DNA of 35,478 nt from Planctomycetota bacterium (GTDB lineage: Bacteria; Planctomycetota; Planctomycetia; Gemmatales; Gemmataceae), in contig QWPF01000018.1 of NCBI GenBank assembly GCA_003671255.1, forward strand, positions 1-35,478, written 5' to 3'. Shown here in pieces: positions 26,896-35,418 of this stretch (position 1 is the first letter of the stretch; every line of letters starts with the position of its first letter). A program made the translations under genes and the position numbers. Under the pieces are notes generated by a model. That model was not told where the DNA came from. It saw only the letters and a program-made list of their open reading frames with translations, and ran no database searches.

Positions 26896-29337
26896 TTAGC
26901 TCAGGTTGTTCCATCTTCTGAAAAACCATTCAAGGCTTAGTCCGATTGTAAGCACAAGAAAAAGTAAGGGGTTAAGTTTTGGAATTTCCGTGTTGAAAGT
27001 GATCTGATAAAATTTTTCTGGGATATCGGAAAGGATTTTATCGGCATCGTTTTCAAGAACAAATTGGCCTTTGCTAAGCCTTGCGGATTCAGAAAGCTGG
27101 GAAGTTGCCAACCCGCCTTTTTCGATATCCTGCTGGGGGAATACGCGCCATTCAATCCGTGCATCCTGCTCCCCGGGAATGGAGAACGAGAATTTCCCGA
27201 CTTTGTCGTGGGTAAGGTTGAGCAGATATTCTCCGGCTTTATCCGGTATTTTTTTCAACTCAATATCTTTGGACTTTGTTTTTGCATCGGTGTTTTCGGG
27301 TGCATCAAGCCATTCGATTTTGGCGTTGATAGTTTCTTTGCGTTCGGGCAAGAAGTTTTTATCCAAAACCCGAACAGCAATCTGACCGCCGGTGTTTAAA
27401 AATGGATCGGGTCTATCCATGGATAATCGAATTTGTTTGATGGCCCCAACTCTTGGGCCAGCAGCCCAATAAACCCATTGGCTCCAGAACCTGCCATAAA
27501 TCGCATCGCCATCGTTGTAGCGCCAACGCCAAGCTTCATCAAAACCAAACCAAGCAACCTGGCCTCTGCCGTAGGGTTGGGTTGCTAAAAGGGGAAGTGG
27601 TCCTGTGGAAGTTTTTACGCTAGGGTGAACCAGCAAAGGGGTTGCACCTGGTTTAAGTTTGCTGACAGGGGCATGCCAGTACATACCGGGTAAATCTTTC
27701 CAGGTACGAAAGTTGGCTTCAGGTGTTTCAGCAAGTTTCATAGCTTCCTGAACCAAGCCATCCTTGGTTAAAAGTGGGTTGAAAATCGTGGTGCGTTTTT
27801 CGTTGAGAGAAACGGTGTCGTAAGGGCCAGGTTCAATGGGAAGTAAATTGCTCAAGGGTGAATCATTCCAACCTTGGTTGTTGTATCGTTTGCCACCGAG
27901 GATGATTAGCCCGCCACCTTCTTCGCAAAATTGTCTGATTCGTTCGGGGCCATCGGGGCCAAGTTTTTCCAAAGGAATGTCGCCAAGAATAATAACATCA
28001 AAGGCGAAAAGATCTTTTCTTGAAGTTGGTATTTCCTGAAGGAATGGGTCTTTCGAAGTAAGATCGGGGTCGCCTTCTAAAATCACAAATTTAGGATCAA
28101 GTGCTTTGCGGGGAGGTTTACCCTCGCCACCGGAGGATGCGGTTTCGCGGGTTAAATTCATCAAGAGGAAGCGAAGATCCCATCTTGGAGATTTATCGAT
28201 GACCAAGATTTTAATTTTACGATCAATGATTTTTACAGGACGGGTCAATGAATCTTCAGCAGAGGCGTTTGCTATGCCGGTTAATTTTGCAAAAACTTTC
28301 ACTTCAGAGTTATCTTTGTTTAATCCGGTGAATGGCGGGCGAAACATCAGTGCATGCCGAATGTCTTCACCTGGTTTTGCAGGGATTGTGTCTTTTGCAA
28401 CTTCAACGCCATCTAATGTTAATCGAAGCTCAACTTTGGCAGCGGGATTGTTATCGAGGTCGAATTTGGAGAGTTTCCATCGAACAGGGACGCCCAATAA
28501 TTCGCCAGCTTGAACAATTTCAGGTAGAACAAAGTCGCGTAATTCAATGCTTGCTGGTTGGCTAAGGCCAAAGCCCACGAAGAAAATCGGAATGTTTTTT
28601 TCTCCTGCAAGCTTTGAGATTTCGTTTAGGTTTGCAGTTGAATTAGTATCACGACCATCTGTGAAAATAATTAAGGATGCGGGAGGTTCAGTTGTGTTTG
28701 CGATGGCTTTTTCGATGGAATCTGCAAGCAGAGTTCTGGGCTGGTTTCCTTGCCAATCATCTAAGAAAGAATGGGTTGTTTCTTTTTCATTGATGCGTTT
28801 TAAATCATTCCCAAAGAGGTATTTTTTCAAAGGGCCTTTTGATTCAAGAGCTTTTAAAAATCCATTTGGGTTGTCTGCAAGAATTGCTTTCGCCAGCTCA
28901 AGCCTTGAGGGGTATTTTGCATCAATTTTTAATGTGGGATCTGCTAGTGTTATTTTGCCAACAAGAGATTCAGCCCTGGCAATGTCATCAGCCTGAGTTC
29001 TGGAGTCTCTGGATTGCATGCTTAGGGAATCATCGAGAATAATTAGGTTGGGAGAGGGGCGGGTACCTTTTAATTTAAGATTGCAGGAAATTGGTTGAAA
29101 GAAAAGCATCGAGAATGCAAAGATTGCTGCAAAGCGACTGCAAAGTGCGAAGGTTTGAATTCTTGTGGGAAGCTTTATTTGTTCTGCCCGGTAAAGCCTG
29201 ATGGAAATAATAAAGAGCGTAACGCATGCCAGTACTGACAAAAATAATGCCAAATACATGGGCACAGTTTCAATTGAAACAATGCTCGCCCCACTTGGCG
29301 TATCAATTCCCAGAATATAACCAAGAAACTTGTTCAT
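26896..29337 (-). CDS. VWA-domain membrane protein with glutamine-amidotransferase-like domain
   Basis: The 813-residue protein has two N-terminal membrane helices (about 27-48 and 64-82), then a VWA-type domain with the metal-site motif D102-x-S104-x-S106 (IILDDSLSM) and IIFTDGRDTNST, a long beta-rich segment, and a class-I glutamine-amidotransferase-like region (about 370-500: FDVIILGDIP, FCEEGGGLIILGG). No catalytic Cys is visible in the latter, so it is likely a binding fold. The C-terminus ends in a hydrophobic helix (LNPLLFLVLTIGLSLEWFF). This is a known architecture in planctomycete BatA clusters. The start has AAGG with good spacing. It follows the BatA gene by nine bases and precedes the DUF4175-like gene by two, so it is mid-operon. 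Confidence 0.83.
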   Translation of the reverse strand: MNKFLGYILGIDTPSGASIVSIETVPMYLALFLSVLACVTLFIISIRLYRAEQIKLPTRIQTFALCSRFAAIFAFSMLFFQPISCNLKLKGTRPSPNLIILDDSLSMQSRDSRTQADDIARAESLVGKITLADPTLKIDAKYPSRLELAKAILADNPNGFLKALESKGPLKKYLFGNDLKRINEKETTHSFLDDWQGNQPRTLLADSIEKAIANTTEPPASLIIFTDGRDTNSTANLNEISKLAGEKNIPIFFVGFGLSQPASIELRDFVLPEIVQAGELLGVPVRWKLSKFDLDNNPAAKVELRLTLDGVEVAKDTIPAKPGEDIRHALMFRPPFTGLNKDNSEVKVFAKLTGIANASAEDSLTRPVKIIDRKIKILVIDKSPRWDLRFLLMNLTRETASSGGEGKPPRKALDPKFVILEGDPDLTSKDPFLQEIPTSRKDLFAFDVIILGDIPLEKLGPDGPERIRQFCEEGGGLIILGGKRYNNQGWNDSPLSNLLPIEPGPYDTVSLNEKRTTIFNPLLTKDGLVQEAMKLAETPEANFRTWKDLPGMYWHAPVSKLKPGATPLLVHPSVKTSTGPLPLLATQPYGRGQVAWFGFDEAWRWRYNDGDAIYGRFWSQWVYWAAGPRVGAIKQIRLSMDRPDPFLNTGGQIAVRVLDKNFLPERKETINAKIEWLDAPENTDAKTKSKDIELKKIPDKAGEYLLNLTHDKVGKFSFSIPGEQDARIEWRVFPQQDIEKGGLATSQLSESARLSKGQFVLENDADKILSDIPEKFYQITFNTEIPKLNPLLFLVLTIGLSLEWFFRRWNNLS

Positions 29338-29346
29338 TCCCCTACC

Positions 29347-31488
29347 TTATAAAGGTTGCCCGCACCACCATGCGAAAAACATTTCAAAAACAAAAAAGAG
29401 AAGCAGTAAATACAACAGCAGGTTGGTTAGTTCGCCCGTGCTACCTGTTATTGAAGCCTCGCCAGTGTTATTTTGGTGCGATACATTTTTGCCAAGGATC
29501 TCATCGATTTCGCTTTCCTGCAAAGGATTAAGCTCCGCACCTTCTTCGTTCGATGCCTGTACTGCAATTAGATTTTTCGGAGTCGCTTTAGAGTTTTCGG
29601 AGGCTGTAGATTCTAATTTCCAAATGCCAGCCTCAGGGGTGTGAAACTCGCCCCGGAAAACAACTTCGTCCACTGATTTTTCCATCGATGCAGCCAATGC
29701 CATACCTGTTGGCGAAACCCATTTGTATTTCTCGCCACCAATGAGATCTTGTGGTTGTAATCGCAGCGAAATTTCTCTCGAAATCAATGGGTTTTTAGCG
29801 TCATTTAAAGTATCTAAAATTCGCGAGAGCAGGGTTTGAATGAATGGTACAAAGCTTGGCCTTAATGGCAGATCGCTGTAGGAAAGATCTGGCACCCAAG
29901 GCAGTAAGGTAATAAAACCAGCCCGAAGTTGTTTCATTTCTGCAAGTGGTTGGTTGTCGGAAAAGTAGCCTAAAGCTGCTGTTTGGTAGTCCTTTGATGT
30001 GTCGAATGTTACCCTCTTACGGAATTCAGATTGATTAATGAGGTTTAAGGGTGCTGAACGGAAGCGATTAAACCATCCAACAGGCGGGAAGTTTTCTGTC
30101 GCAATAGTGGTGGGAGTTAGGTTGGGGGTTGGATTCGCTGGAGGCAAAAACTTACCAGCATTTTTGATGTTTGAATCAGAAACTGCTGCATAGTTGCTAC
30201 CTGCAAAATAGACCAGAGTGTTTCCCATCGAAACCCAAGTTTCAAGTTTTTCCAAGAAACCATCACTCACGCTATCCGAACCCGCAAGCATTGGGTCTAC
30301 CATGAAAACTATATCGGTTTCATCGAGAGTATCTGGTGTAGCGCCTCTTCCTGAAGCTACTTTGACTTCAATACCGGAGTTCGATGAATCAGAAGAACCC
30401 GATCTAAGTGCATGATAAAGGAAAAAAGTGTTATCTCGGTTTGCATCTATTTCAGATTTTGCACCCACGATTAATACTTGAAGCTTTTTTCTTGCAAGAA
30501 CTATCTTTTCTTTTTGATTGTCTCTTGAGAATCGATCATTCCCTGCAACTGCTTTTACAATTTGATGCCCATCTTCTGGAATTAGAAGATCAATGGTGAT
30601 ACTTCTTTCTTCGCCAGCATCTAGTTTTTCAATCACTGCAGATTCTGCAGTATCAAAGTCTGATCCCAATCCAAGGGTGGTTTTAATCCCAGTGGCGGGT
30701 TTGATACCCCGGTTGCGTACAGTTAAACCCCATGTTTGTCGCTGATTTGCAAGAATAATGCCCGCAGTTGGTTGGAAATCCATTATCTGAATATTACTAT
30801 CAACATCGGAACCATGACGAATCATGTGGATGGAGATTGAAGATGGCATGTTTTGCACAAGAGTTTTAAAAGAGCTTGATTCATTCTGCCAGCCTGGTCT
30901 TTGCATATCAGAAAAGAAGAATATTTTTCTTTGGCTGAAGGATGAAGTTTTTAAGAGATCGATAGCGTTTGCAAAACCCTGATAAAAATTACTGCTTCGA
31001 TCTGTTGGTTTAATTTGCAAAAGGGCAGAAGCAATTGCATCGGATTCGTTAGAGTTGTTGTAACTTAGTTCTACTGTATGGTCGGTGAGGCTGATGATGC
31101 GGGCTTTTGATCCCGTGGGCAAATTGCCTAAAAGTTGCTTCGCAGAAGTAAGGGCCATATCCAATCGGGAAGTTTGGCCTTCTAATGTGGACATACTTTG
31201 GGAATTATCGATTAAAATTACGGCGTCGACGGGGCCACTGCCAAAAAGGGAAAGTGTTGAAGGCCTTGCAAGTGCAAGTGCAGCGAGTATTAAGATTGTC
31301 ATACGAAGTAGAAGAAGGATCAAATCGCGGAGGCGGATTTTTTTGCTGGTTTCCTTGAGGCTTTTACGAAGAAATTCCATGGGCGCCCAACGAACAACAG
31401 TTGGTTTGCTTTTGCGTAACAGATGCAAAGCAACAGGTATTCCTGCGCTTAAAGCACCAAAAAGCATCCATGGAACCAGAAAATGCAT
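29347..31488 (-). CDS. BatA-type protein: aerotolerance N-terminal domain plus VWA
   Basis: The 713-residue protein begins with the BatA/aerotolerance N-terminal membrane segment (MHFLVPWMLFGALSAGIPVA, then LLRKSKP), a second membrane helix (LRMTILILAALALARP), and a VWA domain with D94-x-S96-x-S98 (ILIDNSQSM). The long middle is extracytoplasmic by prediction, and a final helix (LLLYLLLLFFVFEMFFAWW) anchors the end. VWA proteins of this kind are thought to act with MoxR ATPases in envelope or stress functions. ATG at 31488 has AAAGG about seven bases upstream; a TTG two codons earlier is less likely. It follows the DUF58 gene by nine bases. Confidence 0.87.
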   Translation of the reverse strand: MHFLVPWMLFGALSAGIPVALHLLRKSKPTVVRWAPMEFLRKSLKETSKKIRLRDLILLLLRMTILILAALALARPSTLSLFGSGPVDAVILIDNSQSMSTLEGQTSRLDMALTSAKQLLGNLPTGSKARIISLTDHTVELSYNNSNESDAIASALLQIKPTDRSSNFYQGFANAIDLLKTSSFSQRKIFFFSDMQRPGWQNESSSFKTLVQNMPSSISIHMIRHGSDVDSNIQIMDFQPTAGIILANQRQTWGLTVRNRGIKPATGIKTTLGLGSDFDTAESAVIEKLDAGEERSITIDLLIPEDGHQIVKAVAGNDRFSRDNQKEKIVLARKKLQVLIVGAKSEIDANRDNTFFLYHALRSGSSDSSNSGIEVKVASGRGATPDTLDETDIVFMVDPMLAGSDSVSDGFLEKLETWVSMGNTLVYFAGSNYAAVSDSNIKNAGKFLPPANPTPNLTPTTIATENFPPVGWFNRFRSAPLNLINQSEFRKRVTFDTSKDYQTAALGYFSDNQPLAEMKQLRAGFITLLPWVPDLSYSDLPLRPSFVPFIQTLLSRILDTLNDAKNPLISREISLRLQPQDLIGGEKYKWVSPTGMALAASMEKSVDEVVFRGEFHTPEAGIWKLESTASENSKATPKNLIAVQASNEEGAELNPLQESEIDEILGKNVSHQNNTGEASITGSTGELTNLLLYLLLLFFVFEMFFAWWCGQPL

Positions 31489-31497
31489 AGTCAACCT

Positions 31498-32442
31498 TTA
31501 TTGAATTTTTGCAACTCGTTTTTTCATAAGCCTGAGGGCAAGCATCTTAAGTAGTTCATCTTCAGGGGGTTTGTCCGACCTAATAAGCAAGTGGGTTGCC
31601 TGAAGTCTGGTACATGAAACATCAATTTCATCGAGCCAGGTTTTGATTTCTTTTTGATACGCAGTGCGAAGTAATTGAGGTCTGGTTACAAGCGAGCCGC
31701 TGCTTTCCAAATCTTCAAATAAGATTTGCCCTTCCATCGGGAAATCGATTTCATCGCTGTGCAATACCTGCACCAATAAAAGATCATGGCCACGGGCTCG
31801 GATCTCGAAAATCTCTTTGAGTAACAAGGGCCAAGGTTCAAGGAAATCGCTGATAACAATGACCATTCCCTTGCGTATTTGTCTTTCGGAAATCTGTCTT
31901 AATGCAGTAGATAAAAGAGGTGGGGTATTTTCTTGTTCTCTTTCAGGGCCTGGTACAAGAGCGGTAATCTGATTAAGAAGAATTTTTAAACGGTTGGATT
32001 TTGTGCTGGGGGTGAATGCAAGTAATCGCTCGGGGTGGGCAGGGCTATCTACCGTTTTAAGCCCAACCGCATCACCTTGACTAGCAGCAATCTGGCAAAG
32101 CACTGTTGCAAGTAACTGAGCCATTTCGTGCTTAGATTTTCCTGCAGCGCCGTAACTCATCGAGCCGGATAAATCCAGAAGCACATGGGCAGTGTAATTT
32201 GTTTCTTGCTCATATTGCTTGACGATATATTTTTCAGTTCGGGCGTATCCACGCCAATCAATATGACGAAGATCATCACCTGGCACATATTCACGATGCT
32301 GGGCAAATTCGACCGAGAAACCACGGGTGGGGCTTTTCTGGTCGCCAACTCGCAGGCCTTCTACGAGCGTAAGAGCGCGAAGGCCAAGATACTTGGCTTG
32401 CTCTAGAAGTTTTGCCTGATTATGTGCTGGAATTTCGTTCAT
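31498..32442 (-). CDS. DUF58 domain protein (MoxR partner)
   Basis: The 314-residue protein shows the DUF58 signature HREYVPGDDLRHIDWRGYAR (about 49-68) and a VWA-like metal site D90-x-S92-x-S94 (LLDLSGSM). DUF58 proteins nearly always lie beside MoxR ATPases and are probably their adaptor or substrate. No membrane span is visible, so this member is cytoplasmic, unlike longer DUF58 proteins with N-terminal helices. It starts six bases after the MoxR stop and ends nine bases before BatA. No strong ribosome binding site was seen, consistent with translation coupled to the upstream gene. Confidence 0.9.
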   Translation of the reverse strand: MNEIPAHNQAKLLEQAKYLGLRALTLVEGLRVGDQKSPTRGFSVEFAQHREYVPGDDLRHIDWRGYARTEKYIVKQYEQETNYTAHVLLDLSGSMSYGAAGKSKHEMAQLLATVLCQIAASQGDAVGLKTVDSPAHPERLLAFTPSTKSNRLKILLNQITALVPGPEREQENTPPLLSTALRQISERQIRKGMVIVISDFLEPWPLLLKEIFEIRARGHDLLLVQVLHSDEIDFPMEGQILFEDLESSGSLVTRPQLLRTAYQKEIKTWLDEIDVSCTRLQATHLLIRSDKPPEDELLKMLALRLMKKRVAKIQ

Positions 32443-32448
32443 TCGTGG

Positions 32449-33468
32449 TTAGCTATTGGTTGACAACTTTAGTTTAGATCGCACTTCTGCAATAATTTTT
32501 CTGGTCAGATCATCCGGTGCAATTCCGTCTGCTTGTGCAGTAAACGAAGGAAGCAGTCTGTGCCTGAGCACTGGGTAAGCTACGGTTTCGATATCTTCGA
32601 TAGTGACATGAGGTCTACCATGTAGTGCGGCTCGTGCTCTGCCAGCAAGAACCAAACTAATACTAGCTCTCGGGCCTGCGCCCCATTGGATCCATTTTGA
32701 AGCAAAAGATGCAGCTTCTTCGGTGTTTGGTCTGGTAGCACGGGTTATTTTTCTTGCAAATTCAAGTGCGGTATCTGAAACAAGTATTTGCTTGGTGATC
32801 TTTTGCAATTGTTCAATTTCATTGCCATCAAGCACAGTGTTAATGGTTTCTGCATCCAAGGCGCTTCTGCGCATGATTTCGTCTTCTTCGGTATCGGTGG
32901 GGTAACCCACTTGAATTAAAAACAAGAATCGATCGAGTTGGGCCTCAGGAAGAGGGTAAGTACCTTCTTGTTCAATGGGGTTTTGGGTTGCAAGTACAAA
33001 GAAAGGTGAGGGCAGGGTGTGATCAACACCACCCACGGTGACTTTTCTTTCTTGCATCGCTTCTAAAAGCGCTGCTTGGGTTTTTGGAGGTGTTCGATTG
33101 ATTTCATCCGCAAGAACTAAGTTTGAAAAGATAGGGCCTTGAAGAAACTTGAAAGCACGCTGTCTAGTTACAGGGTCATCTTGAATAACTTCAGTTCCAG
33201 TAATATCGGAAGGCATTAAGTCGGGGGTGAATTGAATTCGTTTAAACCCGAGGTGCAAAGCTCTTGCAAGAGTGGAAACCATCAGGGTTTTTGCCAAACC
33301 TGGTACACCTACTAAAAGAGCATGGCCTTTGGCAAGAATTGCGAGCAACAGTTGTTCAATAACTGCATCCTGCCCAACAACGATCTTGGCAACTTCTTTA
33401 CGAAGGGTGGTACATTTGGCGCCAAAGCGTTCCAAGGCTGCAAAATCAACTTGATTATTCTGGCTCAT
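32449..33468 (-). CDS. MoxR-family AAA+ ATPase
   Basis: The 339-residue protein is a standard MoxR ATPase. Walker A is GVPGLAKT (54-61), Walker B LVLADE (117-122), followed by sensor 1 (FVLATQNP, about 157-164) and the EAQLDRF arginine-finger region (175-181). MoxR proteins act as chaperone-like ATPases with VWA and DUF58 partners. It is the first gene of the minus-strand train, and a candidate promoter lies about 90 bases upstream (33557-33584). It differs from the other ATPase in this window (7864-9394), which belongs to another AAA+ subgroup, so two separate ATPase-VWA systems are present. Confidence 0.95.
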   Translation of the reverse strand: MSQNNQVDFAALERFGAKCTTLRKEVAKIVVGQDAVIEQLLLAILAKGHALLVGVPGLAKTLMVSTLARALHLGFKRIQFTPDLMPSDITGTEVIQDDPVTRQRAFKFLQGPIFSNLVLADEINRTPPKTQAALLEAMQERKVTVGGVDHTLPSPFFVLATQNPIEQEGTYPLPEAQLDRFLFLIQVGYPTDTEEDEIMRRSALDAETINTVLDGNEIEQLQKITKQILVSDTALEFARKITRATRPNTEEAASFASKWIQWGAGPRASISLVLAGRARAALHGRPHVTIEDIETVAYPVLRHRLLPSFTAQADGIAPDDLTRKIIAEVRSKLKLSTNS

Positions 33469-33525
33469 TGCTCATCATCTCGGTTTGTGAATTTCAAAAC
33501 ACACTCATGGAAGGAACACCCATTT

Positions 33526-33544
33526 CATGGCAGGAAAGGCCATG
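33526..33544. other. Small inverted repeat in the MoxR leader
   Basis: CATGGC (33526-33531) and GCCATG (33539-33544) pair around a 7-base loop. It lies between the candidate promoter and the MoxR start, so it would be in the 5-prime leader. It has no T-tract. It could be an operator half-site pair or chance. Confidence 0.25.
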
Positions 33545-33556
33545 TTAGCAATCGAA

Positions 33557-33584
33557 TTTATAAGGTAAAGCTAAAAGTTGTTAA
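33557..33584 (-). promoter_or_regulatory. Candidate promoter of the MoxR/BatA operon
   Basis: Read on the minus strand, TTAACA (33584-33579) and TATAAA (33562-33557) are separated by 16 bases; each matches five of six consensus sigma-70 bases. It lies in the 207-base gap between the epimerase stop and the MoxR start and would give a leader of about 80 bases. No other similarly good pair was found in the gap. Confidence 0.45.
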
Positions 33585-33675
33585 AGTTGTTGTTTTTTTA
33601 TGAAATTCGATAGTCCAAGCTAAACTAAACTTGTTTACTCATGTTTAATAAAGCTTTTTTATTCACCTTTTAATG

Positions 33676-35204
33676 CTATTTGGTTGCATTACCAGTGAGG
33701 TGTTTAAGCGCATCTTTAATTTTTGGATAACGGAACTCGAATTTATGCTCCAATAATTTCATTGGATGAACCCTTGTGCTACTAAGCAATAAATCTTGAG
33801 CTTTCTGACCCATGAATAATTTTAAAAGAGAAGAAGGTACTGGTAAGAATGCCTTTTGATTGAATACTTACGGAACTCGAATTTATGCTCCAATAATTTC
33901 TTTGGATGAACCCTTGTGCTACTTAGCAATAAATCTTGAGCTTTCTGACCCATGAATAATTTTAAAAGAGAAGAAGGTACTGGTAAGAATGCTTTTTGAT
34001 TGAATACTTTTTCAAGTGCGCGGATGAATTCGTAATTGGTGACGGGGTTGGGCGCTACAAAATTAACAGGCCCATTTATATTATCATTTTGCATGCAAAA
34101 TCGAATCGCACCCAATAAATCATCCATTGCAATCCAACTCATGTAAGCTGAAGAGGCTTTTCCCCAGTATGCCCCCATACGCATTTTAAAAGGGATTAAA
34201 AGTTCTTTTAATGCTCCACCCGCAGGGCTTAAAACAATACCAAAGCGCATGTTTACAACCCTGATTCCTGATTTTGTTGCGCTTTCGGTTGCGCCTTCCC
34301 ACTCTTGCGCAACTTCGGTGAGGAAGCCCGTGCCATGGGCGGAGTTTTCATCCAGGAGTTCATCTTTTCGGTCGCCATAGATGCCTGTTCCCGAGGCGCA
34401 GAGCAAAATTTTGGGCGGATTCTTCAAACCAGAAAGAACTTTGCTTAGCGAAGTTGTGCTTAAAACTCTGCTATCGCGGATGCGCTTTTTTTTAGCGTTG
34501 GTCCAAATTCCCTCTGCAATGCTTTCGCCTGCCAGATGAATTACAGCGTCTGCATTTTCAAAGATTTCAGGCTCGGGATCTCCTAGATTCGGGTCCCACG
34601 ATGCGCTGTTCTTGGTGTTGTTTTTTTTTCGGCCAACTTTACTTACGGATAGTCCGATTGAATCAAGATAAGCGCAAAGATTGGTTCCAACGAATCCTGA
34701 TGCACCGATGACCACCACTTTTTTAATCGGACTTTCTTTTGCCAGAATGGAATCTTCAAGGTCTGCGCGCATAATCTCATGGCGATAGCGGAACATTTTC
34801 TCAAGTTTTTGTTTGATCATAGCGCCACCAAAAATCTTCCCAAGGATTCCCATGGGGAGTTTGTATTCAATGTGGTCGGTGAGTGTGGAGGTGTTCGGGG
34901 TCAGTGGTGAAACGCGGTGTTGGTGTTGCCAATATGCAAAGGGGCCGGTGATCTGGGTGTCGGTGAAGGATCTGCCTTCGGTGTAATCCGTATGTTCTGC
35001 GATCCATCTTTTCCAGATGGGCCAGATTCTGACATCGATTATAGTTCGGGCACCTTTTTCGATACCCTTGCTTCGCTCAACGATTTTAACTTCATCCCAA
35101 GGTGGTGAAAGTCTTTCAAATGCAGATCCAATTTTATGCCAGTCAAATACTTCTTTTGATGAAGCAGTAAACTCAGAAGCATATTCAAAAACATCTTTGG
35201 CCAT
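33676..35204 (-). CDS. SRPBCC-TIGR01777 fusion: NAD(P)-binding sugar-nucleotide-epimerase-like protein; frame broken by a duplication
   Basis: The N-terminal part (about 1-150) is an SRPBCC ligand-binding-type domain (FEYASEFTASSKEVFDWH, then PFAYWQHQHRVSP). The rest is a short-chain-dehydrogenase-like domain of TIGR01777 (YfcH-like), with VVVIGASGFVGTNLCAYL as the nucleotide-binding motif, NADAVIHLAGE, and LLCASGTGIYGD. The C-terminal DUF1731-type end should read through VHPKKLLEHKFEFR into YPKIKDALKHLTG and stop at 33676-33678. A 140-base duplication (33730-33869 and 33870-34009) diverts the frame to an early stop at 33822. With one copy removed the length is 462. The substrate is unknown. 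It is codirectional with the MoxR train but separated by 207 bases. Confidence 0.83.
33730..34009 (-). repeat. Tandem direct duplication, 140-bp unit (in epimerase gene)
   Basis: Copies 33730-33869 and 33870-34009 differ at three bases. In the gene's register two are synonymous third-position changes (33784/33924 and 33853/33993) and one is a second-position change (33761/33901, Met versus Lys). The unit is not a multiple of three and breaks the frame; the lower-coordinate copy, now out of frame, carries the true C-terminus. Confidence 0.95.
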
Positions 35205-35217
35205 TGATTGCCCGCCT

Positions 35218-35418
35218 TTATAAAATTTGAAAGTTAAGGCGCAGTAGGGATGTGGTGATTTGGGTTAAGTTTGGGCTTACTGCTTTCACACCATATGATT
35301 TCAAATCGGTTCGAAGATCATCCGCAATTATTAAAAGCACATTGGGCTTGGGAGCTTGCAAAGGTGCTTCGCTCGAAAATCCTGCGAAAAGAAAATGGAG
35401 AAGGGAAGTGCTGATCAT
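35218..35418 (-). pseudogene. Truncated sulfatase N-terminus
   Basis: A 66-codon frame starts with a signal-like hydrophobic segment (MISTSLLHFLFAGF) and then KPNVLLIIADDLRTDLKSYG and VSPNL, the N-terminal metal-binding signature of arylsulfatase/iduronate-sulfatase-type enzymes. After VSPNL the sequence no longer resembles a sulfatase and stops at 35218. The Cys-x-Pro-x-Arg active-site motif and the remaining 400 or so residues are absent. It ends 14 bases before the epimerase start. A deletion, decay or a misassembly junction near 35265 could each explain it. As it stands it cannot encode an active sulfatase. Confidence 0.7.

Noticed and set aside
3422-34009. Mobile element or integron-like explanation for the seven repeats
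   Set aside because: Each repeat sequence is unique to its own gene, with no shared ends, target-site duplications or transposase.
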